DNA of 64,000 bases, from positions 41,008,011 through 41,072,010 of the forward strand of contig CP154957.1 in assembly GCA_039621445.1 (NCBI GenBank), given 5' to 3'. Each line of letters opens with the position of its first letter. Position 1 is the stretch's first letter. The notes below the pieces were generated by a model. The model ran no database searches and was not told the origin of the DNA. It saw only the letters and a list, made by a program, of their open reading frames with translations. The DNA comes from Euglena gracilis (taxonomy: Eukaryota > Euglenida > Euglenophyceae > Euglenales). The translations under genes and the position numbers were made by a program. Shown in pieces: positions 43,482 through 55,379 of this stretch.

Positions 43482-44360
43482 ACTTCATGTAAAAATTGGG
43501 TTGATTTTTTAAATTGTGCAAATGAACATCTTTGCTCAAAGCCAAAAAATGCATGAAGGCCAAGCGTTGTGGGGGACCTTTGGACGTTTGGAGGGGGGCG
43601 CCACAAGCGCCCCTTCCCACAATGACCCCAATGACTTGACCTGAAAGTCATCCCGCGGGACATTTTTATCGGTGCAGTTGACAAATTTTCGGGTTCTGGG
43701 GAGCCCAGAACACCAGAACATTAAAGATAAGACTGGCCCGGAACCACAAAAAAGAGTGTTGTGCAGCGTAGATGGATTTTGTGAATATTGCTGGTCATCG
43801 GAAAAAAAAAGATCTTTCGATCGAAGAGCGAATTGGTATAGGAACGATGGACACAGATGGAGATACACTCGCAATCGTCGGAATTTGGCCACACCCAAAA
43901 TAGATTTTTGATTAATGCGCGCATATTAAATTAAATTGTTAATTTAAATGAAGCAATGGTTAAGACATCTTTCGTGCCGCTGTGTTGCTCCTGCTTTGGT
44001 TTCCATATGAAGGGATCTTTCATTTTGGCCACTGGTTCTGGGAGGCCTGCATGGTTCATCATGCTTCCAGAAACACGCAAGTCCAAAAATCTCAAAAGAT
44101 CACCGAAAATTTATTCTCAATCTGCTGTCCACAAACAGCCAATTTCATTGTCCCATATGGCTCCACAATGGAATTTGGACTTCAACGAGAATTTTCACCT
44201 TTTTTCGACATTTTGGTCTCTGTTTCTTAAATTTTGGTTCAAGACAGAACTGGCATCTGTGATCCCTTTCTCGCAAACAGAACCAGCGTCCGAAACCAGG
44301 GGGGCAACGCCAGGTTTATCCTGACAAAAACTCAAAAAAAATATGTGGGTGACAGAAACT

Positions 44361-44797
44361 AACCCCCCAAAAAATAAGACCCCCCCCAAAAAATAAGACC
44401 CCCTGGGCCCATCGAGCAAAAATCCAAAAATAAGACCCCCCCCATAAATAAGACCCCCCCTGACGGCGCGAAGCGCCGGGGACGGTGAAAAATTTCCCTG
44501 AGAAATTGCCAAAAACCCAAATTTCACACACAAAAATGATGAAATTTCAAAAATTTCAGATTCTGGAAGTGCAAAAAAACATGCTAAATGTCAACTTACA
44601 CAAATTTACACATGGCGCGAAGCGCCGAAGGAAAATTTTTAGTGTTTTTGGGAACCTGAAAAATGATATTTTTTTCGGGCCCGGGTCGGTCAAGAAAAAA
44701 TCTAAAAATAAGACCCCCCCCAAAAATAAGACCCCCCCTGGAGGGTTCCAGCAACGGACCCAAAAATAAGACCGGGTCTTATTTTTGGGGGGGGGTT
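44361..44797. repeat. Long inverted repeat, right arm
   Basis: Reverse complement of 40471-40930. Contains ACCGGGTCTT within the outer palindrome and ends GGGGGGGGGTT. No matching target duplication is seen outside the two arms. Confidence 0.9.
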
Positions 44798-44883
44798 GTG
44801 GGGGAAAAAGTTCTTTGGCAATGGGGGGAGGTGGAAACGAAATTCAGGGCAGGCGGGGGGCGGAAACGAATTTCAGGGCAACG

Positions 44884-44928
44884 CCTGCCCTGTGATTTGT
44901 GTTAAAAGAACACAAATCACAGGGCAGG
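44884..44928. repeat. Hairpin element, copy 3 (perfect 20-bp stem)
   Basis: CCTGCCCTGTGATTTGTGTT at 44884-44903, loop AAAAG, exact complement at 44909-44928. Same consensus as the two hairpins near 43.4 kb. Confidence 0.9.
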
Positions 44929-45314
44929 TGTTTTGTGTTTACCAAATTTTACAAAAAAGTGGGGGAAAATAAAAATAGTGCAGCAATCTGGGGGTGGGGG
45001 TTCTTAATACGAATAACAGGGCAGGAGGCAATTGGGAACACAATTATTTTTCTGTCATGTGAAATGTTCCCAAGGGAGGTGAAAATTTTTTAAAATTCTC
45101 TCCTGCAGAAAATGCACATCCTGGGATTCCTGAAAGGATTATTCATGCAACTTGTGTTTTTTCGTGTTCATTTGCTTCATTTGCATTTATTGCATTTTTT
45201 TGTGTGCAGCGTTTTTCGAGGATCCATCTTTTGTCTGCCCATGGTGGCCCCCCTGCACCAGAGGTTTACCGACCCCCGGGGGGAGGGGGGGAAGGGCGGT
45301 CACTTTTCATTGCA

Positions 45315-45615
45315 AAAAAACGAGTCAGTCACTTTTTGAAAACCAGTCACCCACTTCCGATGCCCCCATCGGTCACTTTGGCCACTAAGCCAGAAATAGC
45401 TCAAAATGAATGGATTTTGTCTTAAACCCAGGTGCCTTTGGCGCCAGATGGCCTCTTCAGCCATTCCTGGCCGATCCCCCCCCGGGGGGCTCCTGGGGGG
45501 GAAGTCTTGAGCGAAAAACCAGTCAGTCACTCCAAAAAAACCTAGTCAATCCCCCCCCCCCCCCCCCCCGGAGGTGGCCGGGACACCCCTTAAGCAATGG
45601 TATGGTGTGCCCCCT
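45315..45615 (+). repeat. Dispersed AGTCAGTCAC repeat, copy 1
   Basis: ACGAGTCAGTCACTTTTTGA and AACCAGTCAGTCACTCC, G/C runs, then CTTAAGCAATGGTATGGT at about 45589-45606. The same order of modules is found at 46425-46705 and, shortened, at 55990-56040. Confidence 0.75.
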
Positions 45616-46424
45616 CTCTCCCCCAACAAGGATCATCTGGACCGACACGGGCGGAGGAAGGGCAGGTAGGGGGGGCACCCCCCACCTGAACAATGGCGAG
45701 TCCAGGTGACTGATTTTTGGCCCGGCGCTTTGCGCCGGGCCGAAAATTTTTGACCCTGAAAACGGCCTTTTTGGGCACTTTTTTGGCAAAGAAAGTCTCA
45801 AAAATGCAAAAAAAAAATGGACCAAAGCACCGGGAGTAAAATTTCGACCTTGGGGGTCCTGGTACCCCTCCCCCGGTCAGTCCGGACCCTCCCCCAGCAG
45901 GTGGGGGGGGGGGGGGCCGGATTCACCCCCTGGTCCAGGAGGGACACCCCCCGCACACATCTGTGTCCACCCCTGGGGGGGAGGGGTGCCCCCAAAAGTC
46001 TAAAATTTCCTTCCGATGTTTTGTGCCAATTTTTTTTTGCATTTTAACAATTTTTTGCTCCAAAAAAGTGCCAGAATGGCACTATTAGCCGTTCGGGGGG
46101 CGGGGCAAAACTTTTGGTTCGGCTGCTCCACGGTCCAAAAATCGGTGACCCAGACTGCGTGCGCCACTGTTTGGATGGGGGATCCCCCCAGAAAGACGGC
46201 GCCGCCCCACCTGCCCTTAATTGGAACCCTGCCCAACCCCCCAACCCCCCCACAGTATTTCTTTCTTGGTGGCCTTAAAAAAACTTGTGGTCCTTTGGGC
46301 GGGTAGGTGGGGGGACAGGGACCTGCCTTCTTTTGAATGAGAAGACCCTGGGGGGGCAATGATGCAAAACACCGTAGAGAGCATGCCATTGCCCAGCGAC
46401 CCAGGGGGGGGTCACTTTCCACTC

Positions 46425-46705
46425 TGAAAAAAAATCAGTCACTTCTTCCCCCCAAAAACCAGTCAGTCACTTTACCCCACCCCGGGGGGGATCGGCCACT
46501 CTTGAATGTGTGTGAAATTTGCCAAAAAAATTCAAAAAAAATTCCCGCGCCTTCGGCTCCAGGCCAGCCACTTTTCATTTTCGGGCCTACCCCCCGGGGC
46601 GGTCTTGGCCAGAAAGTCAGTCAGTCACTCTGGAAAAAAAACCAGTCAGTCACCCCCCCCTGGGGGGTGGGGTGGGACAGGTGTTAAGCAATGGTATGGT
46701 AGAGA
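46425..46705 (+). repeat. Dispersed AGTCAGTCAC repeat, copy 2
   Basis: Several CAGTCAGTCAC words (46432-46470 and 46617-46650), G/C runs, then GTTAAGCAATGGTATGGTAG. Confidence 0.75.
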
Positions 46706-47385
46706 GCAGGGGGGGGGGGGAATGCAACTTGGCCCTTCAAATTATGCAAGTCAAAAAAATGCAAAAAAATGCAACTTGCATAAAACCCCTGGGAAAAGGC
46801 TGGAATACAAAAGAGTTTTGCTGCCTAAAATCCGTAAACATGTGACAATGTCGGTGTGCCGGTCAATGATTCACAAAGAAGACCTCCCGGAAGACAACGG
46901 CAAGCACTGAAGCTTTGAAAATCAACATGAATGGCACCTGCACGTTCAGTCTAAGCAAATCGTCCCTCCAGGTCACCATTCAACATCAATAAAGCGGACA
47001 TTTAGGACAATTACAAAAATGGAGAGCATACCTATGCTAGGAATGCAGCACAAAGGTCATTTTTTGCAAAAAAAAAATTCAGAAAAACCTAATTATGCAA
47101 AAAAATGCAAATTATGCAAGTTGCATATTCCCCCCCCCCCTGTAAAGAGTCATTCCCCCCTGCAGAAAATACCAAATTCCTAATTCCTAATATTAATGAA
47201 AATACCAGATTGATAAGAAAATCATGGCCTTAACACAATTACATGGTGGAGTATGTATTAAGGGTACCGAAGGTGCCCTTATACGTCAAGGCAACAATTT
47301 TACTGCAAATTGACAAAATTTTGGGTCTCGGGGAAAATCAGGGCCAAAATGAGGATCTTCTCATTGTCAAAAAATTTTCGGAAAG

Positions 47386-47535
47386 AAAAACTAGGAATCG
47401 CGGGGGGGGGGGGGAAGCACAACAGAACACAAATTTCGCCCAAATTGAAAAAAAACTCATTTTCAGAAGAAAAAAAACTAGGAATCGCGGGGGGGGGAAG
47501 CACAACAGAACACAAATTTCGCCCAATTGAAGAAG
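47386..47535 (+). repeat. 87-bp tandem duplication
   Basis: CTAGGAATCGCGGGG at 47391 and 47478, each followed by GGAAGCACAACAGAACACAA and TTTCGCCCAA. The copies differ mainly in G-run and A-run lengths. Confidence 0.85.
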
Positions 47536-48010
47536 AAAAAAAACTCCCCTCCAGGGGACACCCCCACCCAAACCCCCGTACACCCTCCTTACGTCGAACC
47601 CTGGGGTAGGGCGATTTCGATGCCCTCGGGGGGGGGGGGCAGGTTTCGGGGGGAGCACAAGCACACACCTCGGAAGGAAAAATTGGCTTGGTGGGCAGGC
47701 ACCGGGACCAAAAACCGACCGTCCCTCCCTCTGGTGAACCCCAAGACAAGGCACCCCCTCCCCCAGGTTGATAAAAAGAATCCTGGGGCTGCCTCACCCC
47801 TGAGGTGCAACCTTTCCAAAAAAAAGAAGCCTGGTCCACCACACCTACCCAACCCAGTGCGGGATCCCGGGGGGGGGGAGAAAAATTGGGCCGTCGAGGG
47901 CATTTCCGAAAAGCACCGGAACCCAAACCCAAGCCCCCAGCCCAGAACCCCCCATGGGGGGTCCGGCCCCGGATCCACCCACCTAACCACTCCCCTCCCC
48001 CTGGGGGGTT

Positions 48011-49805
48011 TTCAAGTTAAATAGAGGCCACAAAAAAAATTGAAAACCCCATTTCATCATTCTGGACCTCAGATCAAAAATTCTGAGGGGTTGGGTGAAA
48101 TATGTTTAGGTGTGCCTCAAGGAAAGCCCCCATCATCCTTGGTCTTTCTTTAAAATAAAGTGTGAAATTTTATATCTGTATGTCCCAGCAAAAAAAAAAC
48201 GACAATAAATGAAAGCTCAGCCCTCTATTAAGTATGTTTTTATTTTTTCCTCTTTTTTTCTTTAAGATACCCTGCCTGATAGATGAAGAAACGTTGCTGC
48301 AATGGCTTGTTTCTTCATCTGTATTATACATTATACATTCAGACACAGGAAGAGGCATGCACAAACGCCGCATGATGTTTCTCGCCCTCAAGGCAGCAGA
48401 ATCTTCTTCTGCTGACGACACTGGCCAACCAGATTTTGCCTATCCCACCGGTCACTGGGACACTCTCTCGGCTGTAACCCCATGTGCTCCCCTTGATTTG
48501 CATTGCTTCCCAATCGTCTGGTTTTTATTTAGTTAATTTTGATTTTTCAGTTTTCGTTTTTCACAGTTTCTATTTTTTCATTGGGACAGTACTACCGCAT
48601 CGGGCGCTTGAGAAGGACGACTGCAGGGATGGTGTTTTTGCGTGCTTCGTCCTGCTGCCCCCTCGCCTCAGATGAGAATCTGCAGCTGCTGTCGACATGC
48701 CCCACACAAAAAAAATGACCCCCCGGCCTGACCAGGTGAAATGCCAGTTACAATCTCCCCTTGTGTTGGCGCGGTCTTCCTTTTGTATTACAATCCCACC
48801 CCCCAATGGCTGCTGCTGTTTTATTTCGTCCAGCCTGTTTTGCTCACTCGTCAGGGGCAACCTGCACACTCGGCCCAACCCTCTGGGCGCCAAAACCGCT
48901 CAGGGAGGGGGGTCACCCCACCGGGGCGCAGAATTCTGGGCAGACTCTAGGCAAAAAGCACTCAGTGAACCCCATCCTCCGCCCGTGGGGACGAGGATAA
49001 CAAAAGATGCTCGGTGAAAGTGAAAAACGGATGTGGGCCATGACTAAAACACCCCACCCAATGGGTGCCACCCCCTGCCAAGATCCGACTGTGGAACAAT
49101 CCCCATGCCCACTTTTTTCCCAACCCTCCGCGAATAATCGTTTGGGTCAGCCTTTTTCAGGGGAATAAATACTGTCCAAGGTGGAGGGAAAAAAACGGCC
49201 GCGGGGGGACGGGGGGGTGGGGAGGGGTGAGCCACAACCTGCACAAGGGCTGTACGGGAAGGTCTGGTTGGGGGGCACCCCCCACCCAGGTAGGTTGGGT
49301 GGGCACCACAGCACAGCACAAAGAAAAATTCCTTTGGCGCCTTCGGGGACAAAAGAAAATTTTGAGCAAAAGATCGGTGCACCAATACGAATGGAAATAC
49401 GTGAAGGGGAGGGGTGACGGACACCGCCCCACCCCAGGGTGGGGGGTCACCCCTCCCACCCACCCACCCATGGGGTTTCGGGGTTCCCATACAGCCCTGC
49501 CTATAGGGGGTCTTGAGTTGGAAAAAACCTCTGCACCCAGAGGAAGCCTTACATTTGGGGGAACCTTCCATTTGGAAATTATTTTTTAGGGGATATGACA
49601 GAAACAGGTGGAAAGGGAAAATGGCAATACAGGTCTGCAAAGACCATGTTGTTTGGGACCAGGGGTTTTTGGGGGGGGGGAGGGGGGTCCCCCACCCACC
49701 CCTACCCCCTGGGGGGGGGGACTCGGCCGGACCCACCCTACCCCTCCCGGGGGGGGGGGGGTGGTCCAAGACTAAAAAAAAAGCCTGTTTGGGACGATAA
49801 CACAC
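48011..49805. other. Mostly unassigned sequence downstream of the E2 gene
   Basis: Could contain the last exon(s) of the E2 gene on the minus strand, but none could be chosen. 48330-48540 has moderate open frames on both strands. 49200-49790 is dominated by G/C runs whose translations are low-complexity. Confidence 0.4.
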
Positions 49806-52176
49806 TGGGCTTGCATTCATCAGCATGATGTCATCGGTGATGGGGACTTTCAGAATTGGGCAGATGAAATCATGGCTTTCCCTTGCCAGTTGTTGCCTCT
49901 TTTCTTTGGAATACTCGATGGCACCGATGGCATTGTTGCCCGGGGTGGACATAAATTCCCGCAAGGCATGTAAGACGGTCTTGACTGCAAATGAACATAC
50001 AACTCAATGGAATACCATGGCAAGCAAACAAATCTCCTACACTCTGAAAGCTGTATAACGTGGGGAGGGTCTGCAGGAGCCCAGTTTGGAACTGCAAACT
50101 GCAAACTGAAAACAAAATGCAGAAAAAACATTTCTCCCAATGCCGGTGAAGAAAGGAGGCCATCATAAAGTCCCACCTCCAAGCCGAAATATAGGGGAAA
50201 GACCACGAACTTTTTTGTATCCTTTGCACACACATTACAAGAAAGGAACGCTCGCATTTGGAGTTGGCAGAAAAATTTCGAAATGGACAAGGGACGTGGT
50301 AATGCATGGGCAGATTCTGGTTGGGGAAGGTTGTGGAATGGTGTTGAGAAAAATATTAAGACCAAACATGCGTCCAAAAGGATAAAATTTCCCGACACCA
50401 AATTTCTTAAAAGGGTTGAAAATTCTGGCCGAAAGAATCATTTCTGTTCAGTCCATTATTGACTCGGCAAACTTTTAAGGTGAATGCTAAAAATCTGCCA
50501 AATGATAATGGCAAACCTGTGGGAAAATGACTTCTGGTTTGTTGGAAGCTTCGAAAATGGCAGGAAAGAACTATTAATCTACGGAATCATCAGTAATTCT
50601 GAACGTTGATGGAAATATTCCAATTATCGATTTGCTGTAAAACCTCAGTGGTGATCCTTCCCTCCACACCCAAAAATTTCGATTTCCTACTCAAATTGAC
50701 AGTGTGGACAATTAATTTTCGCTTTCTGAAACAATAGACAAAAAGAGGGCTATTTGACCTTTCAATCATCCTGTATTGTGAATGTGTTGATCGTGGAGCC
50801 AACAAATGACATGAGAATAGAAAATTATAGATTACCATAGATTATAGATTATGCTGGAATGTGATCTTGTTACACAAGCTTTTGGGCCACTCCCCCTGCA
50901 TAAACTAAATACAAGACCTGACCCATATTATTCTGCAGGCCCGCAATGGTCACACTTGGTCATTGGCAATAACAAATCATAATAAAACAATCATCTGAAT
51001 TGCTGCGTGAGGTTGGAAGATAATCAAAATTGAGAAACAATGATATAGTAGATTTTTTCCCGAAAAAAGTTACCTGCCACCAGCGAACGATAATTTGCCA
51101 ACCACACTGTACCTTTCTTTTGCCTCACTGGCATATCATTTTGAAAACCTCAATGGCACAAATGGCATACTTCCCCACGTTGGGTGCCAATTCTCTGGAT
51201 GATAGGAAGATATTGATAAACAGATCTTTTTGTTCAATTCAAAGCGGCCATTGGGCTGAACAGAATAGATACAAAATGCAACAAAAAGCGGAAGCGCACC
51301 GTCAGAAGCTCGATGTCAGGTGGAAAGAAAGGGTAATTGGATTGCAAAATTATTCTTCCGCGATAGAACCCATTGGCGTACTCCGTGTCGTCAGGGCCTC
51401 TCAAAGTGAAAAGCCACTCAAAAACGTTGTCCTGTGGAAGAGAAAATATAAATGTGATACCATTGAAATCCAAATGGGAGAAAAACGGGGGGAAATAGAG
51501 ACGATAATAATTTTTTTCTGGCTGGATGCCCCATCCCTATTGTTCAATTGGTTTCAACCATCCAAGACTTCAATCAACCGTTGTTGCAGTCAATCGCAAA
51601 ATCCTTCCAGCCCCCCCCCCAGGAATTTGACACAAAAATCCGAATAATCCCCCCCCCCTCAGATGCCTTGAGCTCGAACGTCGTGGCTGTTTTGCCACCT
51701 TTCGGGACACAAAAAAATGCCAATTTATCCTGAAATATTTTTTTGCACACAATAACCACTCATCTTGGCAGGAGGGTCCTTTAAAAGAAAATCACTTTTG
51801 GGGGAAATGGGCATTTTGACGGCATTTCTGCAGGGGGCCCATTTTCTGACGCAAAAAATCCAAATAATACCCCCCCTTGAGATTTTAACCGAGTGTCCGA
51901 ATAATAGCCCCATGGGGCTATCACTCGGGGGGGATTAAATGTGCTCATCAGTGAACATGTACCAACAGAGACAACGACAGACATATACTGATCCACACAA
52001 AAACACCACACACACAGAGTGAGAGGGGGGGGGAAGCCTTTTTAGCATACCTCCAAAGGACGGGCAACAAACTCTCTGCAAGGATTAAGGTCCATCTCTT
52101 TGGCTTCTTTCAATATCCGCTTCACTGCTGGGTTGCCTGCATTCCAGTTGCCATTGGCTCCTCTCCCACTGCTCAT
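49806..52176 (-). CDS. Ubiquitin-conjugating enzyme E2, UBE2J/UBC6 type (3' end unresolved)
   Basis: Four exons join in phase: 52176-52051, 51431-51300, 51255-51171 and 49984 to about 49806. The start ATG gives MSSGRGANGNWNAGNPAVKR. Family motifs follow: REFVARPLE/DNVFEW (split exactly at the intron), FTLRGPDDTEYANGFYRGRI, YPFFPPDIELLTPNGRFE, KKICLSISSYHPENW and HPTWGIKTVL, then GNNAIGAIEY and ARESHDFICP. The Cys of KKICLS is the expected catalytic Cys, and J-family E2s lack the usual HPN, as here. Known relatives are tail-anchored in the ER membrane and serve ER-associated degradation. The C-terminal linker and membrane anchor were not found; the exon-4 end (a GTGTGT donor at 49805) is a guess. 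Introns are 619, 44 and 1186 nt. Confidence 0.92.
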
Positions 52177-52510
52177 ACTTCAACAACGAAGAAAATATCA
52201 CTGAAAGGAAAAGGAAGACAACGGGTGCACTTGGCAATTAAACCAGCTTGCCAGCATTCACTAACAAATGGAGACAATTTCAATAAATACTTTGCATGTG
52301 GCCCCTGGCTGTGCTCATTTGTGCACAGGGACCAAAATTTGTTCCTGAAGTCAAAATATATGGTGTTGCGCAGACGTCGGTCTCACCTGACCCAAAGCAT
52401 TCCATCAACATCCCAAGTTCCAAGTTGATGAAGCATTGTTGGACGGTTCCTAAACCCACACTTTGCACTGTGCTGACAATCAAAATCTTTGCGCTTCCAT
52501 CTGCATTGTC
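52177..52510 (-). promoter_or_regulatory. Possible 5' UTR intron and leader exon of the E2 gene
   Basis: A pyrimidine-rich acceptor (CCTTTTCCTTTCAG) ends at 52201, 24 bases upstream of the ATG, and a consensus donor CAG/GTGAGA lies at 52386, giving a 186-nt intron. The upstream exon (to about 52510) reads open but meets a stop after splicing, so it would be untranslated leader. Confidence 0.4.
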
Positions 52511-52535
52511 GGGCAACCTAACACACCTTGAGGCA

Positions 52536-52631
52536 TTGTGTGTGTGTGTGTGTGGGTGTGGGTGTGGGTGTGGGTGTGGGTGTGGGTGTGGGTGTGGGTG
52601 TGGGTGTGGGTGTGGGTGTGGGTGTGTGTGT
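52536..52631 (+). repeat. GT and GTGTGG microsatellite
   Basis: A GT run followed by about 12 copies of GGTGTG, ending GTGTGTGTG. It lies about 360 bp upstream of the E2 start codon. Confidence 0.95.
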
Positions 52632-53320
52632 TCAAACTAAATACCTCCAAAATTCACATTTTTCTCATAATTTCTGAGCTTTGCACATTTTTGACACTTT
52701 ATTTGGCATTGTCTCATATTTTTGGTACCATTCATTTTTGCCAAAATGTGCTGCCATTGGACGGAATTGGAAAAAAAAATTGGTTTGCTTGATTCATTAT
52801 TTGGGCAGCCAAAGTCCCAAGCTGGGCGGTACATTATTGGGGGAGTACATCACTTGGGGGGTCAACAAAGCCAATCCTTCCCAACCAAGGTATGATGGGA
52901 ACGAGGAATCTTCGAGGTGATTCCGAATTCCAAAAAAAAATGAATATCGGTTTTTTTGTGAATAAATTTGATTCTAAAATCCCAAATTTGGCTTGATGGA
53001 GACTTCATTTGCCCGGTACTGAAGGGGATGTCTTCGAAGGAGCTTTGGGCAGTCTTGTGCATCTCCGAATGGTTTAACAGATAGCAGCACTCTGCTTCAA
53101 AGGCCTCGGTTCATTTTTGGGTCTTTCTGCCCCGAGACCAAATGTGACCACAGCAGGCCCGCAGAATAATGGGGGCCGAGGTGCATCGAGTTCGTGCAGA
53201 TGGAGTGTTTCAATGGCCCAAAAGGCTCGAATGGAAAAAAAAAAGTGGAAATGACAAACCACATTGATTTTAATGTGCTCACCGTGGTAAATAAATGGAA
53301 AATTAAAAGCTGCTCAAACA

Positions 53321-53562
53321 GAAAGTTCTTGAAATCGCGCAAGTGGTTCCTTTGCGCAATTGCACAAAAGAACATTGTTCCTTTGCTACCGTGAGTCTCA
53401 ACATAAATGGGGTGATGGTCCAGTACTCAACTGGTAACTGAAGAAAATTTTCCTGAATTCTTCATGCCCTTCATCTACGAGAATCCTCAGAGCTCTCTAA
53501 TTGTCCGTTTCGGTTTGGAAAACACACTTCTTCGACTTCAAAACCTCCACACAGTGCTGCAG
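53321..53562 (+). CDS. Candidate two-exon piece of an unidentified plus-strand gene
   Basis: Exon 53321-53390 (acceptor CTCAAACAG, donor GTGAGT at 53391) and exon 53424-53562 (acceptor GGTCCAG, donor CAG/GTGAGT at 53563) join in phase to read RKWFLCAIAQKNIVPLL, then TQLVTEENFPEFFMPFIYE and VRFGLENTLLRLQNLHTVLQ. The intron would be 33 nt and has an in-frame stop, so it must be removed if the model is right. Product not recognised; possibly helical. A later open frame (53788-54030) could be a final exon. Both donors match the consensus, the main reason for reporting it. Confidence 0.35.
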
Positions 53563-53917
53563 GTGAGTGAAAAGGAAGCAACGGATGAGACTGTCATCCG
53601 GACTCCAGGGCTCCACCTGGCACTGGCTGTTGCCAGACAGGAAATGCAACAGACCGGACTGGGGGTTTCGCGTATTTTGGGCAATTTTTTTCCCTGTTTG
53701 TCAAATTGAAGGGCATCAAAAGGCGCAATTGTCTCGGAGGGTCACAAAAAAAACACCAAATTTTGGCCTTTCCCCTGTGGTTCACTCATGCAAAATGGTG
53801 AAGATCAGCACAAGGAGGGCCTGCAAACCAGCAGTTCAAAAACCTGGCCCAAAAACCCCAAAATAAAACTCATGTTCCTTGATGCTGCGCAAATGCACAA
53901 AGAAACACAAAAAAAGC

Positions 53918-54271
53918 TCAAATGCGAGACGATCGGCTGCCAAAGAACCAGTTGGCGTGCATTCCAAATTTTATTGGCAGCTTCTTGTAATTTGGGGATG
54001 TTATCAATGTTGATCCACAACAATCAATGAAATTTTCCCCATTATTTGAACACATGACTTGTAAACATCCGTCACTTTGGAGGAAAGAAAAACAAAAAAC
54101 AAACAGGTTACAGGGGAGGAGATGCTTCATATTCCATTTCATACATTGCCCCAAAGCTTTCAAGAAACAAAGAAATTATGTCGGCCGCACGAGAAATGCA
54201 TTGATATCCTTTGCAACTGCTGCTTTAACATCAATGCCCTGAGTGTTAGCACTTTCTGGTGCCACGCATTG
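53918..54271 (-). CDS. Candidate last two exons of an unidentified minus-strand gene
   Basis: Exon 54271-54191 and exon 54074-53918 join in phase (donor GTGCGG at 54190, acceptor TCCTCCAAAG at 54075) to read HQKVLTLRALMLKQQLQRIS, then DGCLQVMCSNNGENFIDCCG and a stop at 53918. Product not recognised. The 3' exon overlaps an equally open plus-strand frame (53788-54030), so at most one of the two is likely to be real. Confidence 0.25.
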
Positions 54272-55379
54272 CTGGTGACCCGTGCCAAAATGGGAAAATG
54301 GGAAAACCATTATGGTGACTCCGGACCAGAAGAACAACAAATCCATACACTTGTGGTTGGCCTCGGTGGGGGGGGGGTGAACATTTTGGGTTCCCTGATA
54401 AACTATGCAATAAATACAAAACACATAAATGCCAATGCAATGCATGGAAATGATATACAGGAAGAATTGGCTATAGACAAAACTTGGTCGGGGTAATTTG
54501 AGCGGATCGTCCAAATGTTTCCAAAAGTTTTCAAAGAAACCGCCCAAATAGTTCTGGCCATTCTGGAAAATGGTGCATTTTTCTCATTTTTCTCACAGCA
54601 TTGCAGAAAAATTTTCCTTTTCTAAAACAAAATGCCAAATCCTTCCAATTTATTTAAAGAATTGTGCCCAGAATTTTTCCTGTGATTTAATATATCAGCA
54701 TTAATTTTGTGTGTTCCCCCCGCCTGTTGTAGCACACATTTTGGGAAAAAACCTTCTGCTTGTATTACTTCTTGAAAGAATCAAGAGCTATGCATATTTT
54801 TTTTCTTGTGCGCTTCACCTTGGGCCTCGAAAAATATTTTCTTTCTAGAATTGAATACAGGATCAAATTGTGCGGGGTGGGTCAAAAGCATTTCTCAATG
54901 TTGCCTTGCCCCCACCCAAGTCTTGTGCAAGACAAAGTATGCAAAGTATGCATGTGGGATTTTGGTCATCTAATGGGTGGTGTTTTATTTGTCAAGTAGG
55001 CTTCCAAGGGGAGAAGTCGGTTGAGTCCAAAACAAGAGTATCGTGTGTTGCAATCTTTTCGGGTGAGTATTTTTGTATTTCAGTCATTTCTGTCAGACAA
55101 ATAAATTGAAGGAAAAAAATAAATTAAAGCCCCAAAAATACAAGTATTTTCTGAAGGTTGAGAACAGGTTTTTTTTCCCACACTGTATTGCAACAAAAAT
55201 GATACGCCGATCAATTTATCTGTAATCGGATCTCATGCCGTTCCAATCAACCATGTTTAGCAGTACATGCAAGGCAAAGCAATTGGCACAGATTCTCAAT
55301 TTCTTCATTTCCAACAACAGACAGACACCTACAAGTCACATTGGTCACAGGGAAATGACCGAGAGGCATGAACTGCAAA

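Larger units (their letters stand above)
40931..44360. other. 3.4 kb between the long inverted repeats
   Basis: AT-richer than the surroundings. No open frame above 136 codons and none with a recognised domain. Contains a GAGAGGCAGG inverted repeat at 41213-41262 and two of the three TGCCCTGTAATT hairpins. If the arms bound one transposon, this would be its interior, but no transposase is visible. Confidence 0.5.
44929..48010. other. Repeat-rich intergenic region
   Basis: Holds two copies of the AGTCAGTCAC family, a C20 run (45549-45568), the 87-bp duplication at 47386 and a G/C-run module at 47590-48010 similar to 55850-55930. Open frames up to 210 codons are Pro/Gly-rich translations of these runs. 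Nothing here supports a gene. Confidence 0.5.

Noticed and set aside
47300-47932. 210-codon minus-strand frame
   Set aside because: It spans the 87-bp duplication and G/C runs; the translation is low-complexity and repeated within itself.
49700-49984. U-box domain fused to the E2 enzyme (FICPILKVPITDD resembles a U-box start)
   Set aside because: The same positions in UBE2J relatives read DFxC followed by a KDV-like segment, so this is ordinary J-family sequence, and the rest of a U-box is absent.
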